A DNA stretch of 64,000 nt, from NCBI GenBank assembly GCA_049724395.1, contig JAUGWO010000012.1, forward strand, positions 62,001 through 126,000, in the 5' to 3' direction. Source of the DNA: Spongospora subterranea f. sp. subterranea. Lineage: Eukaryota; Endomyxa: Phytomyxea; Phytomyxea; Plasmodiophorida. Each line of letters opens with the position of its first letter. Position 1 is the stretch's first letter. The notes beneath the pieces are model-generated. The model was not told the DNA's origin and searched no databases. It worked only from the letters and a program-made list of their open reading frames with translations. A program made the position numbers and the translations under genes. Shown in pieces: positions 36,201-46,526 of this stretch.

Positions 36201-38043
36201 CAACAGACGTTGGATTTCTCACATTTGACGGAGTTGAATGGGGCCAAGAGTTCGAGCGGCTAACAGGAGATGCAGTTGGCAGGTCCCGTGATCGTTTGGT
36301 TACGTTGGCATTCGGGGTTTCCGGATGTGAATGAGGCAAATTGCGGAGGGGCCGTTGAGAATTGGTTCGCGAAGAAAATTTGCTTGCAGAATCCTCTTGG
36401 GTAGAAGGAAAACGATTCTCCTTACCTGAATTAGTCGAGCATGTAGAATCTTTGACACCATTCGTTTTATGTTTTGCGTCCAGATTATGCGCGATCTTGT
36501 CTACCGGTTCATCGAAATCTGCTCGGTGCTGTTCGGAAGCAGGACTGGCCAATGTAGCTGTTGAGGTAGCAGCGGCAGAGTAAAGTCCTCCCGACGTTGC
36601 CAATTGATGTTCATCGGTGGCGTCCTCACCACCCGCCTCCGACAAAAGTGCCGCCCCTTTTGCCATCATTTCATCGGTGATCTCCAATGGTTTCCCAGAT
36701 GCAGTAGAAAACAGAAAACCGGCGGTGGACGACCTCGTATTAGAAAATCCTTGATACACCGCCGATTTTCCGAGATCGGATTCTTCGGAGAAAGTTGAAG
36801 CACAAGGCGCGGCAGTGGGCGAAGGCTGAAAGTCACCAGACGTACAGTCAAAGACGCTAGACTTATCATTCAAGCGATCGCTGAGCTCAGACGAGTCTTC
36901 GATTTCGGCCAACTTTTCAGACTTGCAAGGTTTTGAAAGTATGTCAGCTCCTTGTTTCAGCATCGCATCAGTTATAGAAACCGGCCGTCCGGACGCCGTT
37001 GAAAATGCAAACCCAGCTTGTGGAGGCTCGGCAACAATGGGCCGTTTATCGTCAACGGACTCTGGAGTAGCAGGGCCGCTAGACGAACTCTGGAGATTAA
37101 CCGATGGCCCATTTTCAGAAGGCTCTGCCAGAATTGCTGCTCCCTTCTTTAGCATCGCATTGGTGATAGCAACAGGGCGTCCAGAGGCGGTTGTAAACAG
37201 AAATCCTGATGTTGGGGTAGGCTCCAAAATCGACGAGCTTGGAAGATCTGGGTAGGTGCATTTTTCTTCGATTTTGACAGTCTCCTTTTCTGATAATGCG
37301 TCGTCTGAAGTCGCTACTAGAATTGCTGCTGCTTTCTTCAACATCGCATCAGATACATGTACAGGTCGCCCAGATGCCGTAGAGAACAAAGAACCTGTTC
37401 GTGGAGCGGAGCACGGCAAAGAACTCGCTAAACCTGCATAGTGTTGTTGGATGCAACTGTCAAGCATCGCCGAATCAGCTGCAGTAATGTCATCCAGGCT
37501 ATGGAACGCATCCGTCGAATGGGGAAACACCATCGTCACATTGTCGTGAGATGAAATTCCAGTTGGCTCAGCAGCCGGCGGCGAATACGGTAAACTTCTC
37601 TGAGCATCAGAGCAATGACTGCCTCCTCGGATTTCAGGCTTTTCATCATTACTAACAAAGCGCATTCGTCCGACAGGTGAAGGAGAGAAATTTGGCGCTT
37701 CATCATTGTTTGTGTTGCTGATTTCAGGTTGATCCGGCCGGAAAAGCTCGTGACGTTTGAGAGTGTCATCAGAAAAACTGGTTGCTCTGAAAAGTGACTT
37801 AGAATAGAGAACGCAAACTGGCGTTTGATCTTACGACGGGTTAGAGTTAATTTGTGCAGAGGCGTTGGTGCCTTCTGTTTGGGTGCCAATATCTTGATAG
37901 GTTCGAGGAGGCTGATTGTTCTGGGTAAAAGCGGAAACAAGTTTGGCCATATTCGTTGGCGGTTCAGTGGCGGATTGTCCATCGTAGTGATCTGCTGATA
38001 CAGTATCTTGACAGATCTTGAACATGGCCTGAACTGATGACAC
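33203..38043 (-). CDS. BRCA2: BRCA2 homologue with four BRC repeats
   Basis: BRCA2 loads RAD51 on single-stranded DNA in homologous recombination. From ATG 38043 a first exon (MSSVQAMFKICQD) leads to a large exon (about 37750-35908) with four BRC repeats at about 37395-37315, 37206-37126, 37014-36934 and 36720-36640. Each has the RAD51-binding F-x-T-A core: LFSTASGRPVHVSDAMLKKA, LFTTASGRPVAITNAMLKKG, AFSTASGRPVSITDAMLKQG, LFSTASGKPLEITDEMMAKG. Downstream exons (35930-33203) are more diverged but show OB-fold-like strands (GTFFDVQGFLVLQSATCIVL, SVHLGRPSLVLILAEFV) where the helical/OB DNA-binding domain is expected; the last exon ends AWVTATFTQHNV...TIEPSE. Exon joins in the C-terminal half are tentative. 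The length, perhaps 1,300-1,400 residues, is short compared with vertebrate BRCA2 but normal for fungi and protists. Confidence 0.85.
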
Positions 38044-38822
38044 ACCTAATGAGACAGGAGGGGGTGGGACAGAACGGGAACCAAATTACTTTGAGAGTTC
38101 AGCGCGTTGGCGTCATATTGAGGCCGAAATATGATGGGCGAGTGTCCAGGGCAGCCGCAATGCACGCAGCCTGTCGATATCGTCGTGTTGGTCGGCGGAT
38201 TGCCACTGTCCATGGAGGGTAAGAATCCGGTGTGAAAAAAATCGGGATATGACGGAAAACAGAGAGGGGCGATGGAGGCGAATTGGGTACAGCAGATCCG
38301 TTTGGTTAACCACCGTGTTCCTTGCCCAGTTTACACATTGATCACGACAATACCCTCTAATTGCGCGCCAAATCCCCGCCATAATAGCGAACATGTATAG
38401 GCAACAAGGGCGAACAAGGAACGAGGTCCGACGCTCCATCATGTTGAAATTGTCACCGATCGTGTGTCGTTCAGCGCTACGGTCGCCAGATTTTCCCCGG
38501 AATTAGAGCAATTTACGGATGTGAGACGCGTAGTGTCATCATTTCCGCTATCGTGAAATCTGATCATCTGCTCGCTGCATTTCCGTTGCTAACCTGGCGA
38601 TGCTCATTGGACACCAGCCAGTTTTGCGCATTTGATGCTCTTCCCATTCGCTCGATTCTAAGAGTTCAAGGCAAGGCTACGCTTCTGGGTTTCATCTCAG
38701 GGTTCTCTATCATTATGATGTTTGAAAATCCACCCATTGTTTATGGCAATATATCGGTGACTACATATATCTCAACGGGGTCATAATTTCCCAGGTTTCG
38801 ACGTGGCGCTCAATCAAACCAA
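38044..38822. other. Upstream of BRCA2; only weak ORFs
   Basis: A minus-strand frame 38113-38442 (109 residues, MMERRTSFLVRPCCLYMFAI) and a plus-strand frame 38553-38786 (77 residues) are open but unrecognised. Either could be a small gene. The region probably includes the BRCA2 promoter. Confidence 0.3.
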
Positions 38823-39402
38823 TCAGCTCGAGGCTACTATGATAGGCAGTTCGATATTGTTTAACGTATTCTCCGTCCGGTTTTCATAAGAATAGTTTTC
38901 ACATAGCTGAAAATCCCGAACATTCTTTTGTTTCCAAGTTGATAGACCCTTTACCCAAAGGCCCGATGGCTGACAGTCGTATTGCTGCAGGATTGGGTCT
39001 CTCCAGTTTATAACGCTTTCTATCCAAGAAGCACGCATCACGTTGAGTGGATGGTATCAAACTGGCGTTCCAGAAGCCTTCCGCATCGATGACGATTGCG
39101 CCCTTTTGTCATCTCCTTGATATGAGATCCAGACATGTGACCCTCCGACCAGGCAAGCGACGATCTCATTAGATAGATCCAGGGATTCGCTAGCATCGCT
39201 CGCGATTGAAATTGGACTCCCCAAACTAACACCAAACGACGTATCATATCGGCAAGCTCCAACGTCCCCTTGTCAAAATCTCATTTTTTCCAAAAACAGC
39301 GGGTGATAAACCAGAAAACGTACCAAGCCACTTCAATGTCTGGGTTCCAGGGCCACACTCAACAGATATCTGCTTTTCGCGAACATGAACGTTGATTTTC
39401 AT
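38823..39402 (-). CDS. Hypothetical small protein, two or three exons
   Basis: The ATG at 39402 gives MKINVHVREKQISVECGPGT then QTLKWLG, followed by a GT-AG intron (about 39322-39265) and VGACRYDTSFGVSLGSPISI, ASESLDLSNEIVACLVGGSH, VWISYQGDD. A further exon near 39020-38823 gives SVINWRDPILQQYDCQPSGL and ends at a stop at 38823. The first 90 residues look like a small beta-rich, ubiquitin-like fold (short strands, a hydrophobic VH-x-K pattern), but I do not recognise the family and assign no function. The second splice is uncertain. Confidence 0.4.
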
Positions 39403-40036
39403 TGCCGCTCACGACAATTGTTGATGATTGTACCCGGTCGATCGGTGTTGACACAGCAGTAGGATTCGGTGGGTCCAACCGCAAAAGACTAGGGATTGAG
39501 CATCAACGCCATCATTGTGTTATCTGTCCGCAATCACCCAGTCTTCATAAACGTCGATGAACGTCAACTCAAGGTCGATCGCGGTTGCTGATGGAGTAGG
39601 ATTTGATGCCACGTTTGATCCACATGCTCGATGGGATACGTGTAGAGATTTTCAACGCGTGTTGTTGAGCCTGAACAATGAAGGAGAGTAGGTGTAGGTA
39701 GGGCGGAAGGACTATGGTAATGGAAACCAGGCAGCTGGATTGGTCTGCTGTAGCTCCTGAAACATATGAAATGTTGGCGTTATCCAGAACCACAAAAGCT
39801 TCGCGGCATTAACCCTAGCTGAACTGGAAACAGATTATGTGATTAAAACAAATGCTTTTTTTGTCTTGTGCTATTCCATGCGAAAAGTTTTACAACGTTT
39901 TTTGGGTCCTGGCAGTTTCTAAATAATGTGCGCGCAATGACGAACATGAAATTGCGCACTGTAGGTGTAGGCACTAAAGAGTGTCTGGTAGACTGAGACA
40001 CCAACCGTTACCTGTAATAATCGTTACCCTGTCGTC
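39403..40036. other. Intergenic, nothing firm
   Basis: A minus-strand frame at 39569-39793 (74 residues) has no recognisable motif. The right part is probably the promoter of the nucleotidyltransferase gene. Confidence 0.35.
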
Positions 40037-41147
40037 ATGATAAATCGCCAACATAGCCAAGTCCGGCCTTTACCGTTGCCGGCAGCCATACTTGGCCCAG
40101 CGACAGGCATTGGGCATGCCAGGTCGGACGCGTTTTATCCGGCTCCGCGGCGTCATGAACCGGCAAACCGGCGGTCGCTGTTGTTCTCAACCAGGGCGGA
40201 GGCGCTTCGCCAGGCCTGGGATAAGTTCCGCTCGTCTCCGGAAGGAGAACGCCACATCTGGGAAAGTGGTGGCCAATCGAAGCGTCGAAGAGCCTGTATC
40301 GACAAAGTGAGGTCTACATTTCCACGCTTGTCAACGGAAGTTTTCGGTTCATATCAACAGGGATTATCAATTCCGTTATCGGACATCGATATCAATTACA
40401 ACGGCAAGATATCCGACGCTCTGTCCATAATTCGGTCCATCGAAGGTTCATATGACATTGTTCCAATTACCACCGCTCGCGTCCCAGTAATCAAATTCAA
40501 GTTCCACGGTTTCGCATTCGACGTGATCTGCTGTCGTGGCGTTGATCACCCGGAGACGATCCATCATCGGGAGGTTTCGGAATGGATTGCTTCGTACCTG
40601 GATCTGTATCCTGGACTTCATGACTCCATTTTGTTTGTCAAATTCTGGGCTCGCCATCATGACGTATTGTCGCCGTCATCTGGCACACTGTCGTCATTAG
40701 CCCTAATGGTTCTCCTAGTTGAGACTTTGGACGTGTCGAAAGGTTTGGGCTCCGACGCTTGTGAGATCATCTGGAGTTTCTTTACTCGTATGTCTCGGAT
40801 TAGCTTCGATTTCCACTTGTTCTATTCTAGACGCTCTCCATTACATTACGAGGTTGTCGGCCGTGACCTTGAGATAATTGAATCGCTTGGAGAAAACGCC
40901 GCCAGAAACTCTTGCCCTGGATTCGGGAAAAGGTTTGATTGGAAATGTTTTGCGTTTTGCTCTTGTTGACGATGGCGTTTCCCCTAGAATGTTTATATTG
41001 GATCCTATTTTAATTGACGTCAATCTTGCCCGGTTTGTAAATGATAAGACGGCGAATAAGGTGAGGAATGCCTTTAAAAGGGCTGCTGAATGTCTAGAAA
41101 CATCCTCTCCAGACGATTGCTGTATTTTTCAAACACTATTGAATTGA
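40037..41147 (+). CDS. Non-canonical poly(A) polymerase (TENT4/Trf4-like)
   Basis: Nucleotidyltransferase of the Trf4/PAPD5 type, which adds short A tails to aberrant RNAs for exosome decay in the nucleus. After a basic N-terminus, the catalytic signature EVFGSYQQGLSIPLSDIDI (G-S ... D-x-D) and the third catalytic Asp in FHGFAFDVICCRG are present. The PAP-associated domain follows: LHDSILFVKFWARHHDV, GTLSSLALMVLLVETL, IWSFFTRMSRISFDF. A second block in another frame from about 40890 (LIGNVLRFALVDDGVSPRMF, ILDPILIDVNLARF) matches the 'IEDPL...NDVGR' end of the family, so an intron lies near 40850-40950. The stop is at 41147. The N-terminal region is short compared with animal TENT4 proteins. 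Cid1-like uridylyltransferases are the main alternative. Confidence 0.75.
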
Positions 41148-41341
41148 CGGCTCATTGCAAGATCGATGGTTTCGGGACAACAGCGCTTATTTTTTCTCAT
41201 TCTTTCTCGCCTCACTGGAGAAAATATTCGATACTTTCTGACAAACAGCAGACGGTCAATTGAGACGCGTCTCAGTTCTGTAATTTGTTGATCAGTTTAT
41301 AACATGATAAACCTTAAACGTAGTCTGACCCGCCGAGTTCG

Positions 41342-41617
41342 TTAATAACTGAGTAAGCGCTCGTGCAGGCTGTCACGATAAATGCATTGGTAGAGAATCT
41401 TGCTGTGCGTCCAGATGGTGTCGGTCAACAAAAGTAGAACGCCACTGCACAGGAACCCGATACTGGCCCAGAGGCTGCCTTCGTACTTTGGATCTTCGAC
41501 CTGCCATTCCAGAGTTTTCGGGATAATAGTGAGACCGATTCCGGTTGACATTAGGAGGAGAATGGGCAGGAATGATCGCAGCACATTTCCGCTGAATAAA
41601 CGATCCAGTCCAGACAT
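41342..41617 (-). CDS. Hypothetical small membrane protein, two helices
   Basis: A 91-residue open frame from ATG 41617: SFLPILLLMSTGIGLTII forms one membrane helix and ASIGFLCSGVLLLLTDTIW the second, with a short loop (PKTLEWQVEDPKYEGSLW) and a tail with paired charges. Family not recognised. In-frame sequence continues upstream of the ATG, so a 5' exon (perhaps from 41740) is possible. It runs convergent with the TENT4-like gene, about 195 nt apart. Confidence 0.4.
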   Translation of the reverse strand: MSGLDRLFSGNVLRSFLPILLLMSTGIGLTIIPKTLEWQVEDPKYEGSLWASIGFLCSGVLLLLTDTIWTHSKILYQCIYRDSLHERLLSY

Positions 41618-42225
41618 CACGCTCACAGCGGCAATCTTTGAAAGTGAACAATGGTCGGAGGTTCAACGTTTGCGGCGATCGGCCAACCGATATGCACGGA
41701 ACGGCGAAATCACACTGAGGCTGGTCGTCTCATTCAACATGTTTTTCTCTTGACGTGATAAGTGAACTGTCACTATCCTTGAACACATAATACCGCAGCT
41801 GCCATTGGATTCGGCAAAGTTCAAACCTCAACTCTAATTCCGTCGCAACCGCTCACGATCATGCACACCCTGTATGCGGTTTAGCCTCAATCCATGCATA
41901 AAACTAGATCTCCGTTAAGTTGTGTCAGCATGAGCAATTGTGAGCAGCTTTCAAAACTCATTTCCAGTTGGACAAAATTGGCATGATGTACGGTCCACTT
42001 TGATTGGATTTCCACTGAATACGAAAAGATGGTGTTTCTTGGACACGTCCAAAATCGATGCAGATCGGGCAACGTCAGCTTGTTCCCGGTCGATAAACAT
42101 GGAGAATCGTCGATGGTCGGACGGCTCCTGAGGGTTGGACGACGGGTTTCTGATTGACATAATGCTGTTCTGGCGAGATTTGTGTGACCGACACAATGGC
42201 GGGATTAGAAGAGAGTTGACAGTTC
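41618..42225. other. Region with weak minus-strand coding blocks
   Basis: Minus-strand frames here look partly coding (MNCQLSSNPAIVSVTQI from 42227; KKHHLFVFSGNPIKVDRT near 42020; WQLRYYVFKDSDSSLI near 41790). They might be 5' exons of the small membrane gene or another short gene, but no consistent splicing was found. Confidence 0.3.
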
Positions 42226-44972
42226 ATGTTGATGACGGCCAACGATGTCAAGTACACTGGTTACAACATTTAGTGTGGTAGAGCCAATAGTGTGGGTTGG
42301 TAAATAGTGTGGCCCACACTAATTGCGGTGCAGTGTCTCGAAAACAGAGTTTGTAATAATTACTGCGGAGCCCCACCAATCAATGAGTTGACTGGAGACA
42401 TACTGATAAATATCTTCTTTCGCTCCCGAATTCACGTTCTATACACCTGGTCGGTTTTCCAACTACAAACGTTCGAAGATTATGGTGATTCCTTCTGCAT
42501 CCCCGATAATTGAAGCCTTTCGCCGTCATGCGGCGTCTTCTAATCTCACCGTTGCACTTGCTTCTGGAAATACAGACCTTGCACCTATTCCAGAAGAACA
42601 AATCGCCCTACGTCCTGAACCGCCATTGCTTTCCTCATCGAAGACGCGACGCCTACAGCATGTAGCAACGATAGGCCAAAGGCTAATGGTGATGAAATGG
42701 ATGAAAGAAGAAGTTGAGCGATTTGGGGAGGTTCATATTCCCTCAAAAGCAGTTAAAACATTCCCCGAATGTTTCCGCGGTGCAGAGAAAGCCAATCTTC
42801 AGAAAGCCTCACGATGGTTCAAGGAACAGCAGGTTTCAAATGCAGAACAAGTGATTGAACGTAAATCTATATCCTGCAACCAAACTGGCGGCTTCCGGAA
42901 AAGAATAATGACGAAAGCTTTGGCAGGAAGAGGCCCAAAACGAAGCTTGTGGGTGGAATGGTTACATTTACGTCTTCTTGAGGAGTTTCGTCGGTTGTCT
43001 AAAGCGCACGTCAAGTTCAGCCCGAAAGTGTTATTGTCGCTTGCTAAGGATATACTGCAGAATGCTGGTGATGCTGATGAGTTCAGTTCTGCAAGTATTG
43101 AAAACGGGATTTTAATCACAGAGAAACTGACAAGCAGATGGATATTGACTTTTCAGGAGCGGTTTGATATTGTTTTACGACACCAGACTGGAAAATTAGC
43201 CGTCAGTCCTGCGCATCACGAGCATATGGAGAAACTTGTTGCTTTTCACCTTGGTGAAGTTGGACGTCGTTTCCGTTCCGGAGACTTGGATGAAAACCTA
43301 GTCGAGAACGTTGATGAAACGCATTTCGTCATAAATATGGATAACGGTCGGACTCTCGGATTCAAGGGTGATGACGATGTAAAGTACGCTGATGTCTCTT
43401 CCGGTGGTGAAGGTATGACGATGATCGTTCGCGTAACTGGGGGATCAAATGCTGCGATCCAGCCCCCCATGATGATTTTTATGAATAAGTCCCGTTCTTA
43501 TCCCATCCGAGGTGTGCCAGACGATGTTGCTGGCGTCTGTTATCGGACAGGACCAAAAGGATGGAATGTTAGCAAAGTTTTTCCATTATGGTGTAGAGAA
43601 CCTCGAGCGATACGCAAGGACCCACATGGCGGCCAGCGGGAGATCTTCATGGATAATTGCGGGTGCCATAATGTAACTGACGATCTTACGTCTGCACTGA
43701 ACGACCTGAATGCTGTTATTCGGAAACTTCCAGCCAACGCAACACATCTTTGCCAGCCTTGCGATTCGTTCGTACTTTCCAAGATTAAGCAAGAGTGGTC
43801 CAATGCGTGGGAGTCCTACAAAATTGACAGGATCAAACGTCAGTTGTGGGCTGAAGGAAGCGGAGAACTCCAGAATCCTGGTAAAAGATTTTTTCTGAAG
43901 TTGGCCGCAGAATCGGTCCGGAAGGTGAACCACATGCGTGATCGTGAAGGCTTGACATACGCACGCAAGGCCATGATTCGCTGTGGCTTATCATTGAACA
44001 TCAATGGCCTATGGGAAGAATCGCAGTTATTCCCTGTTCTACAGGAAATCATTAAGAAGTATCCAGAACATTACGAGGGTTGTCCCGTTGGACCTCGGCG
44101 ACAGGTTGCGATAACCGAGAACCCTTCTTTCTGAAAAAGCGCCCTTACCTGGTGTGCATATATCAAGCCTTTTTAATGACCACTGATGTTCAATTACCTA
44201 TAAACCAATAAGTTTCTGCGCAGCCAGCTTCACCGTATATCATTCAACCCACACTAATTATGTAATTTTCGTCATTTAGTGTGGCCCACACTAAATCTGC
44301 CACCTATCAATTAGTGTGGGTTGGTAAATAGTGTGGCCCACACTAATTGCAGTGCGGTGTCTCGAAAAAAGAGTTCGTAAATAGTGTGGCCCACACTAAA
44401 TGTTGTAACCAGTGTACCGACTTATCCAGCGCCGTTCCTGTTCGACGTATCTGTTGATTGCATCGCTGATTCAGTCGTGTGCGCCGATAATGGTGACCGA
44501 CCCACCTGACCTACAAGGCATATACTTCATCGAGGAGTTGTCCCCTATTGGAATTCAGCCACTACACCCAATACAAGGTCGTCTCACGTTCACAACGCCT
44601 TTTTCGGCGTGCACAGCGCTTTCCCAGATCTCGCCCGCGATCGCCGTTGTCCTGCGAGGGGGGTGCGCCTTGGCTCTGAAAGCCTTCCATGCTCAGATGG
44701 CGGGGGCTATCGCAGTCATTTTGGTCAATTCGGATAATACGAGATTGATCGCCGTTGTTGAAGACGAGACACGAATCAGTCCATATTACCCGAGAATCGT
44801 CATCCCGGTATTCACGATGACCAAACACGATTTCGACGTGATAGCCCCGTTCATGGCGATAACAAATGTATCTGTCAGTATTGCTACACCGAATATATTC
44901 GATGCGCAATCGAAGCAGACGCTGGCGATTTCTGATGGAGCTTCATTAGCCTATGTCAAAGCGAGCGTTTAA
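42226..44972 (+). CDS. PA-domain protein, 5' end split by a transposon
   Basis: A short protein with one protease-associated domain, similar in size to PRADC1-type secreted PA proteins (about 185-200 residues). The domain reads LSPIGIQPLHPIQGRLTF, ACTALSQISPAIAVVLRGGC then ALALKAFHAQMAGAIAVILV, RIVIPVFTMTKHDFDVI. Coding resumes at 44415 right after the transposon's right TA. If the 2,160-bp element and one TA copy are removed, the left flank joins in frame (MLMTANDVK then YRLIQRR...STYLLIASLIQSCA), giving a possible signal-anchor. As it stands, the first usable ATG after the element (about 44490) would lose that hydrophobic segment. It is also possible that the upstream codons were never translated and the element sits in the promoter. 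Stop at 44972. Confidence 0.5.
42255..44414. mobile_element. Full-length pogo-like DNA transposon (DD36D)
   Basis: 2,160 bp bounded by perfect inverted ends beginning CACTGGTTACAACATTTAGT (left 42255-42278, right 44391-44414) and flanked by TA on both sides. Besides the inverted ends, both sides carry a direct repeat of about 70 bp (42289-42361 and 44312-44382) and four copies of the palindrome AGTGTGGCCCACACT (near 42310, 44280, 44330 and 44383), likely transposase binding sites. The single gene inside is open, so the element looks intact and recent. It lies at the 5' end of the PA-domain gene. Confidence 0.92.
42482..44134 (+). CDS. Pogo-like DDE transposase, intact, 550 residues
   Basis: One open frame without introns. 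An N-terminal helix-turn-helix region (WMKEEVERFGEVHIPSKAV, then NLQKASRWFKEQQ) and a second helical DNA-binding part (ILTSRWILTFQERFDIVLR) precede the DDE_1 catalytic core: ENVDETHFVINMDNGRTLGF (first Asp), REIFMDNCGCHN (second Asp) and NATHLCQPCDSFVLSKIK (third Asp). There are 36 residues between the second and third Asp, within the range of pogo/Tigger/Fot relatives. All three acids are present. It could be active. It shares little sequence with the Tigger copy at 4.1-5.8 kb beyond the fold. Confidence 0.88.
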   Translation: MVIPSASPIIEAFRRHAASSNLTVALASGNTDLAPIPEEQIALRPEPPLLSSSKTRRLQHVATIGQRLMVMKWMKEEVERFGEVHIPSKAVKTFPECFRGAEKANLQKASRWFKEQQVSNAEQVIERKSISCNQTGGFRKRIMTKALAGRGPKRSLWVEWLHLRLLEEFRRLSKAHVKFSPKVLLSLAKDILQNAGDADEFSSASIENGILITEKLTSRWILTFQERFDIVLRHQTGKLAVSPAHHEHMEKLVAFHLGEVGRRFRSGDLDENLVENVDETHFVINMDNGRTLGFKGDDDVKYADVSSGGEGMTMIVRVTGGSNAAIQPPMMIFMNKSRSYPIRGVPDDVAGVCYRTGPKGWNVSKVFPLWCREPRAIRKDPHGGQREIFMDNCGCHNVTDDLTSALNDLNAVIRKLPANATHLCQPCDSFVLSKIKQEWSNAWESYKIDRIKRQLWAEGSGELQNPGKRFFLKLAAESVRKVNHMRDREGLTYARKAMIRCGLSLNINGLWEESQLFPVLQEIIKKYPEHYEGCPVGPRRQVAITENPSF

Positions 44973-45179
44973 CTGAATGGAGAACTACAGTACATGAGCT
45001 TGCGGTTTCCGATGGAACTGTATTAAACTATATCATAAATACCTATTCATAGCTAGTATAAATAGGGCCAATTTACTCTTGAGGAGGCTGCTCTATGACT
45101 TGTCCAAAACTAGGGTTTTAAATGGTTGCGGGAGAACGCCCGCTAGGGCGCCAATTCCTGGTTATTTTAACTTTGAATC
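44973..45179. other. Spacer between the PA gene and the mariner remnant
   Basis: About 200 bp. The left terminal repeat of the mariner element would be expected here, but I could not find a match to its right end. Confidence 0.35.
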
Positions 45180-46526
45180 ATGCCAGTAGATGCGGAACGA
45201 GGAAAGCGACCCAACGCTACTAACAGCGAGCGAAACGGGGTACTGCAGGCGTTGTTAAGGCAGTCTAAAGAAAGCACTTTAAAAAGGGGGCAATAAAGGA
45301 AGTTGCTGCGGCTTTTAAACTTTCTACCAAATCGGTGTCCAGCATTTGAAAAAGAATCGCTGACGTCAGTTCTAGAATACAAGGCAGATCGGGTAAAACG
45401 AAAATGCGCAGAGGGGAACTGAAGAGAAAAATCCAACAGGTTCCTTTAAGACAGAGAGGAACTCTAGCAGGGAATTTCAATCGGAACATTGTTTAACCTC
45501 AAATCAGAGGACAATTTGAAGAGAATTTCCAGTACAGTTAAGCCAACGCTTACGGAAGAAAACAAGAAACAGAGGCTTCAATTCGCGCTCTCCTTGCTCT
45601 GTTCAAACTCAAACACGTTCCAAACCATGTACGATTACGTCCATGTTGATGAAAAATGGTTTTACTTGACCAAAACAAAAGCGAACTACTACCTTTTGCC
45701 CGAGGAAGAGATGCCGCATCGAACGGTCAAGAGCAAGCGTTTCATTGCCAAGGTGATGTTCCTTGCTGCGGTTGCAAGGCCGCGCTATGATCCAAACCGA
45801 AAATGTCAATTTGATGGCAAGATTGGGGATGTGGCCGTTTGTCATCAAAGAGCCTGCAAAAAGAGGGTCTCGAAACAGAGCGCGAGGCACAATAGTTATC
45901 AAACCTATTGAGGTCACCAGGGTAGAGTATATTCAAGCGATTACAGAAAAAGTGATCCCGTCTATCAAGGAAAAATGGCCAGTTGGAAGCAAAGACATGC
46001 ATATCAAAATCCAGCAGGATAACGCGCGTCCACACGATAAGGTGGACGATCCGGTCATAATAGAAGCTGGAACATCTTCAGGTTGGAACATTTCATTAAC
46101 ATGCCAGCCACCCAACAGCCCAGATTTCAATGTTCTGGATCTAGGATTTTTCAATTCCATTCAAGCATTACAGCATCAAACAGCCCCAAAAAACATTGAC
46201 GAGCTCATCGAAGCTGTGGAAACTGCTTTTATTGAAACGCCCATCGAAAAACTTGACAATGTTTTTCTTTCTATGCACATGGCAATGGAATCGACCATGA
46301 AAATAGGTGGCTGTAACCGGTATGCGCTTGCTCACATTGGCAAAGACAAATTACGATTAGCTGGTAACCTGCCAATATCGTTGATTTGCGACCAGCAAGC
46401 GATGGAGAATGCTAAACCATTACTGAATGGCTAGGGCTGCAATGACAAAGAAATGGTCCAACTTGCTGATGTTCAAGCTTTGTTTCTCCGATATGGTATC
46501 GGACTATCATTTCTGAACGGAGGGAG
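45100..46526 (+). mobile_element. Plant-type mariner (DD39D) element, degraded
   Basis: The right end reads, from outside in, CTCCCTCCGTTCAGAAATGA (46526 backwards) and is followed by TA (46527-46528). CTCCCTCCGT is the hallmark terminus of plant mariner-like elements and their Stowaway MITEs. No matching left end is visible near 45100, so the left boundary is approximate and the element seems 5'-degraded. It carries one transposase on the plus strand. Confidence 0.7.
45180..46434 (+). pseudogene. Mariner-like DD39D transposase, frameshifted
   Basis: From ATG 45180 (MPVDAERGKRPNATNSERN) a helix-turn-helix region (IKEVAAAFKLSTKSVSSI) precedes the catalytic part: YDYVHVDEKWFYLTKTKANY then YLLPEEE, KVMFLAAVARPRYD (about 45640-45790), IKIQQDNARPH (about 46010) and QPPNSPDFNVLDLGFF (about 46110). 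There are 39 residues between the second and third Asp. The wording closely follows plant mariner-like transposases ('VHIDEKWF', 'KVMFLTAVARPRF', 'QQDNARPH', 'NQPPNSPDMNVLDLGFF'). The frame is broken in the N-terminal third (stops near 45345 and 45495) and shifted once near 45830 between FDGKIGD and GMWPFVIKEPAKRG. It is therefore inactive unless rescued by another copy. Confidence 0.82.
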
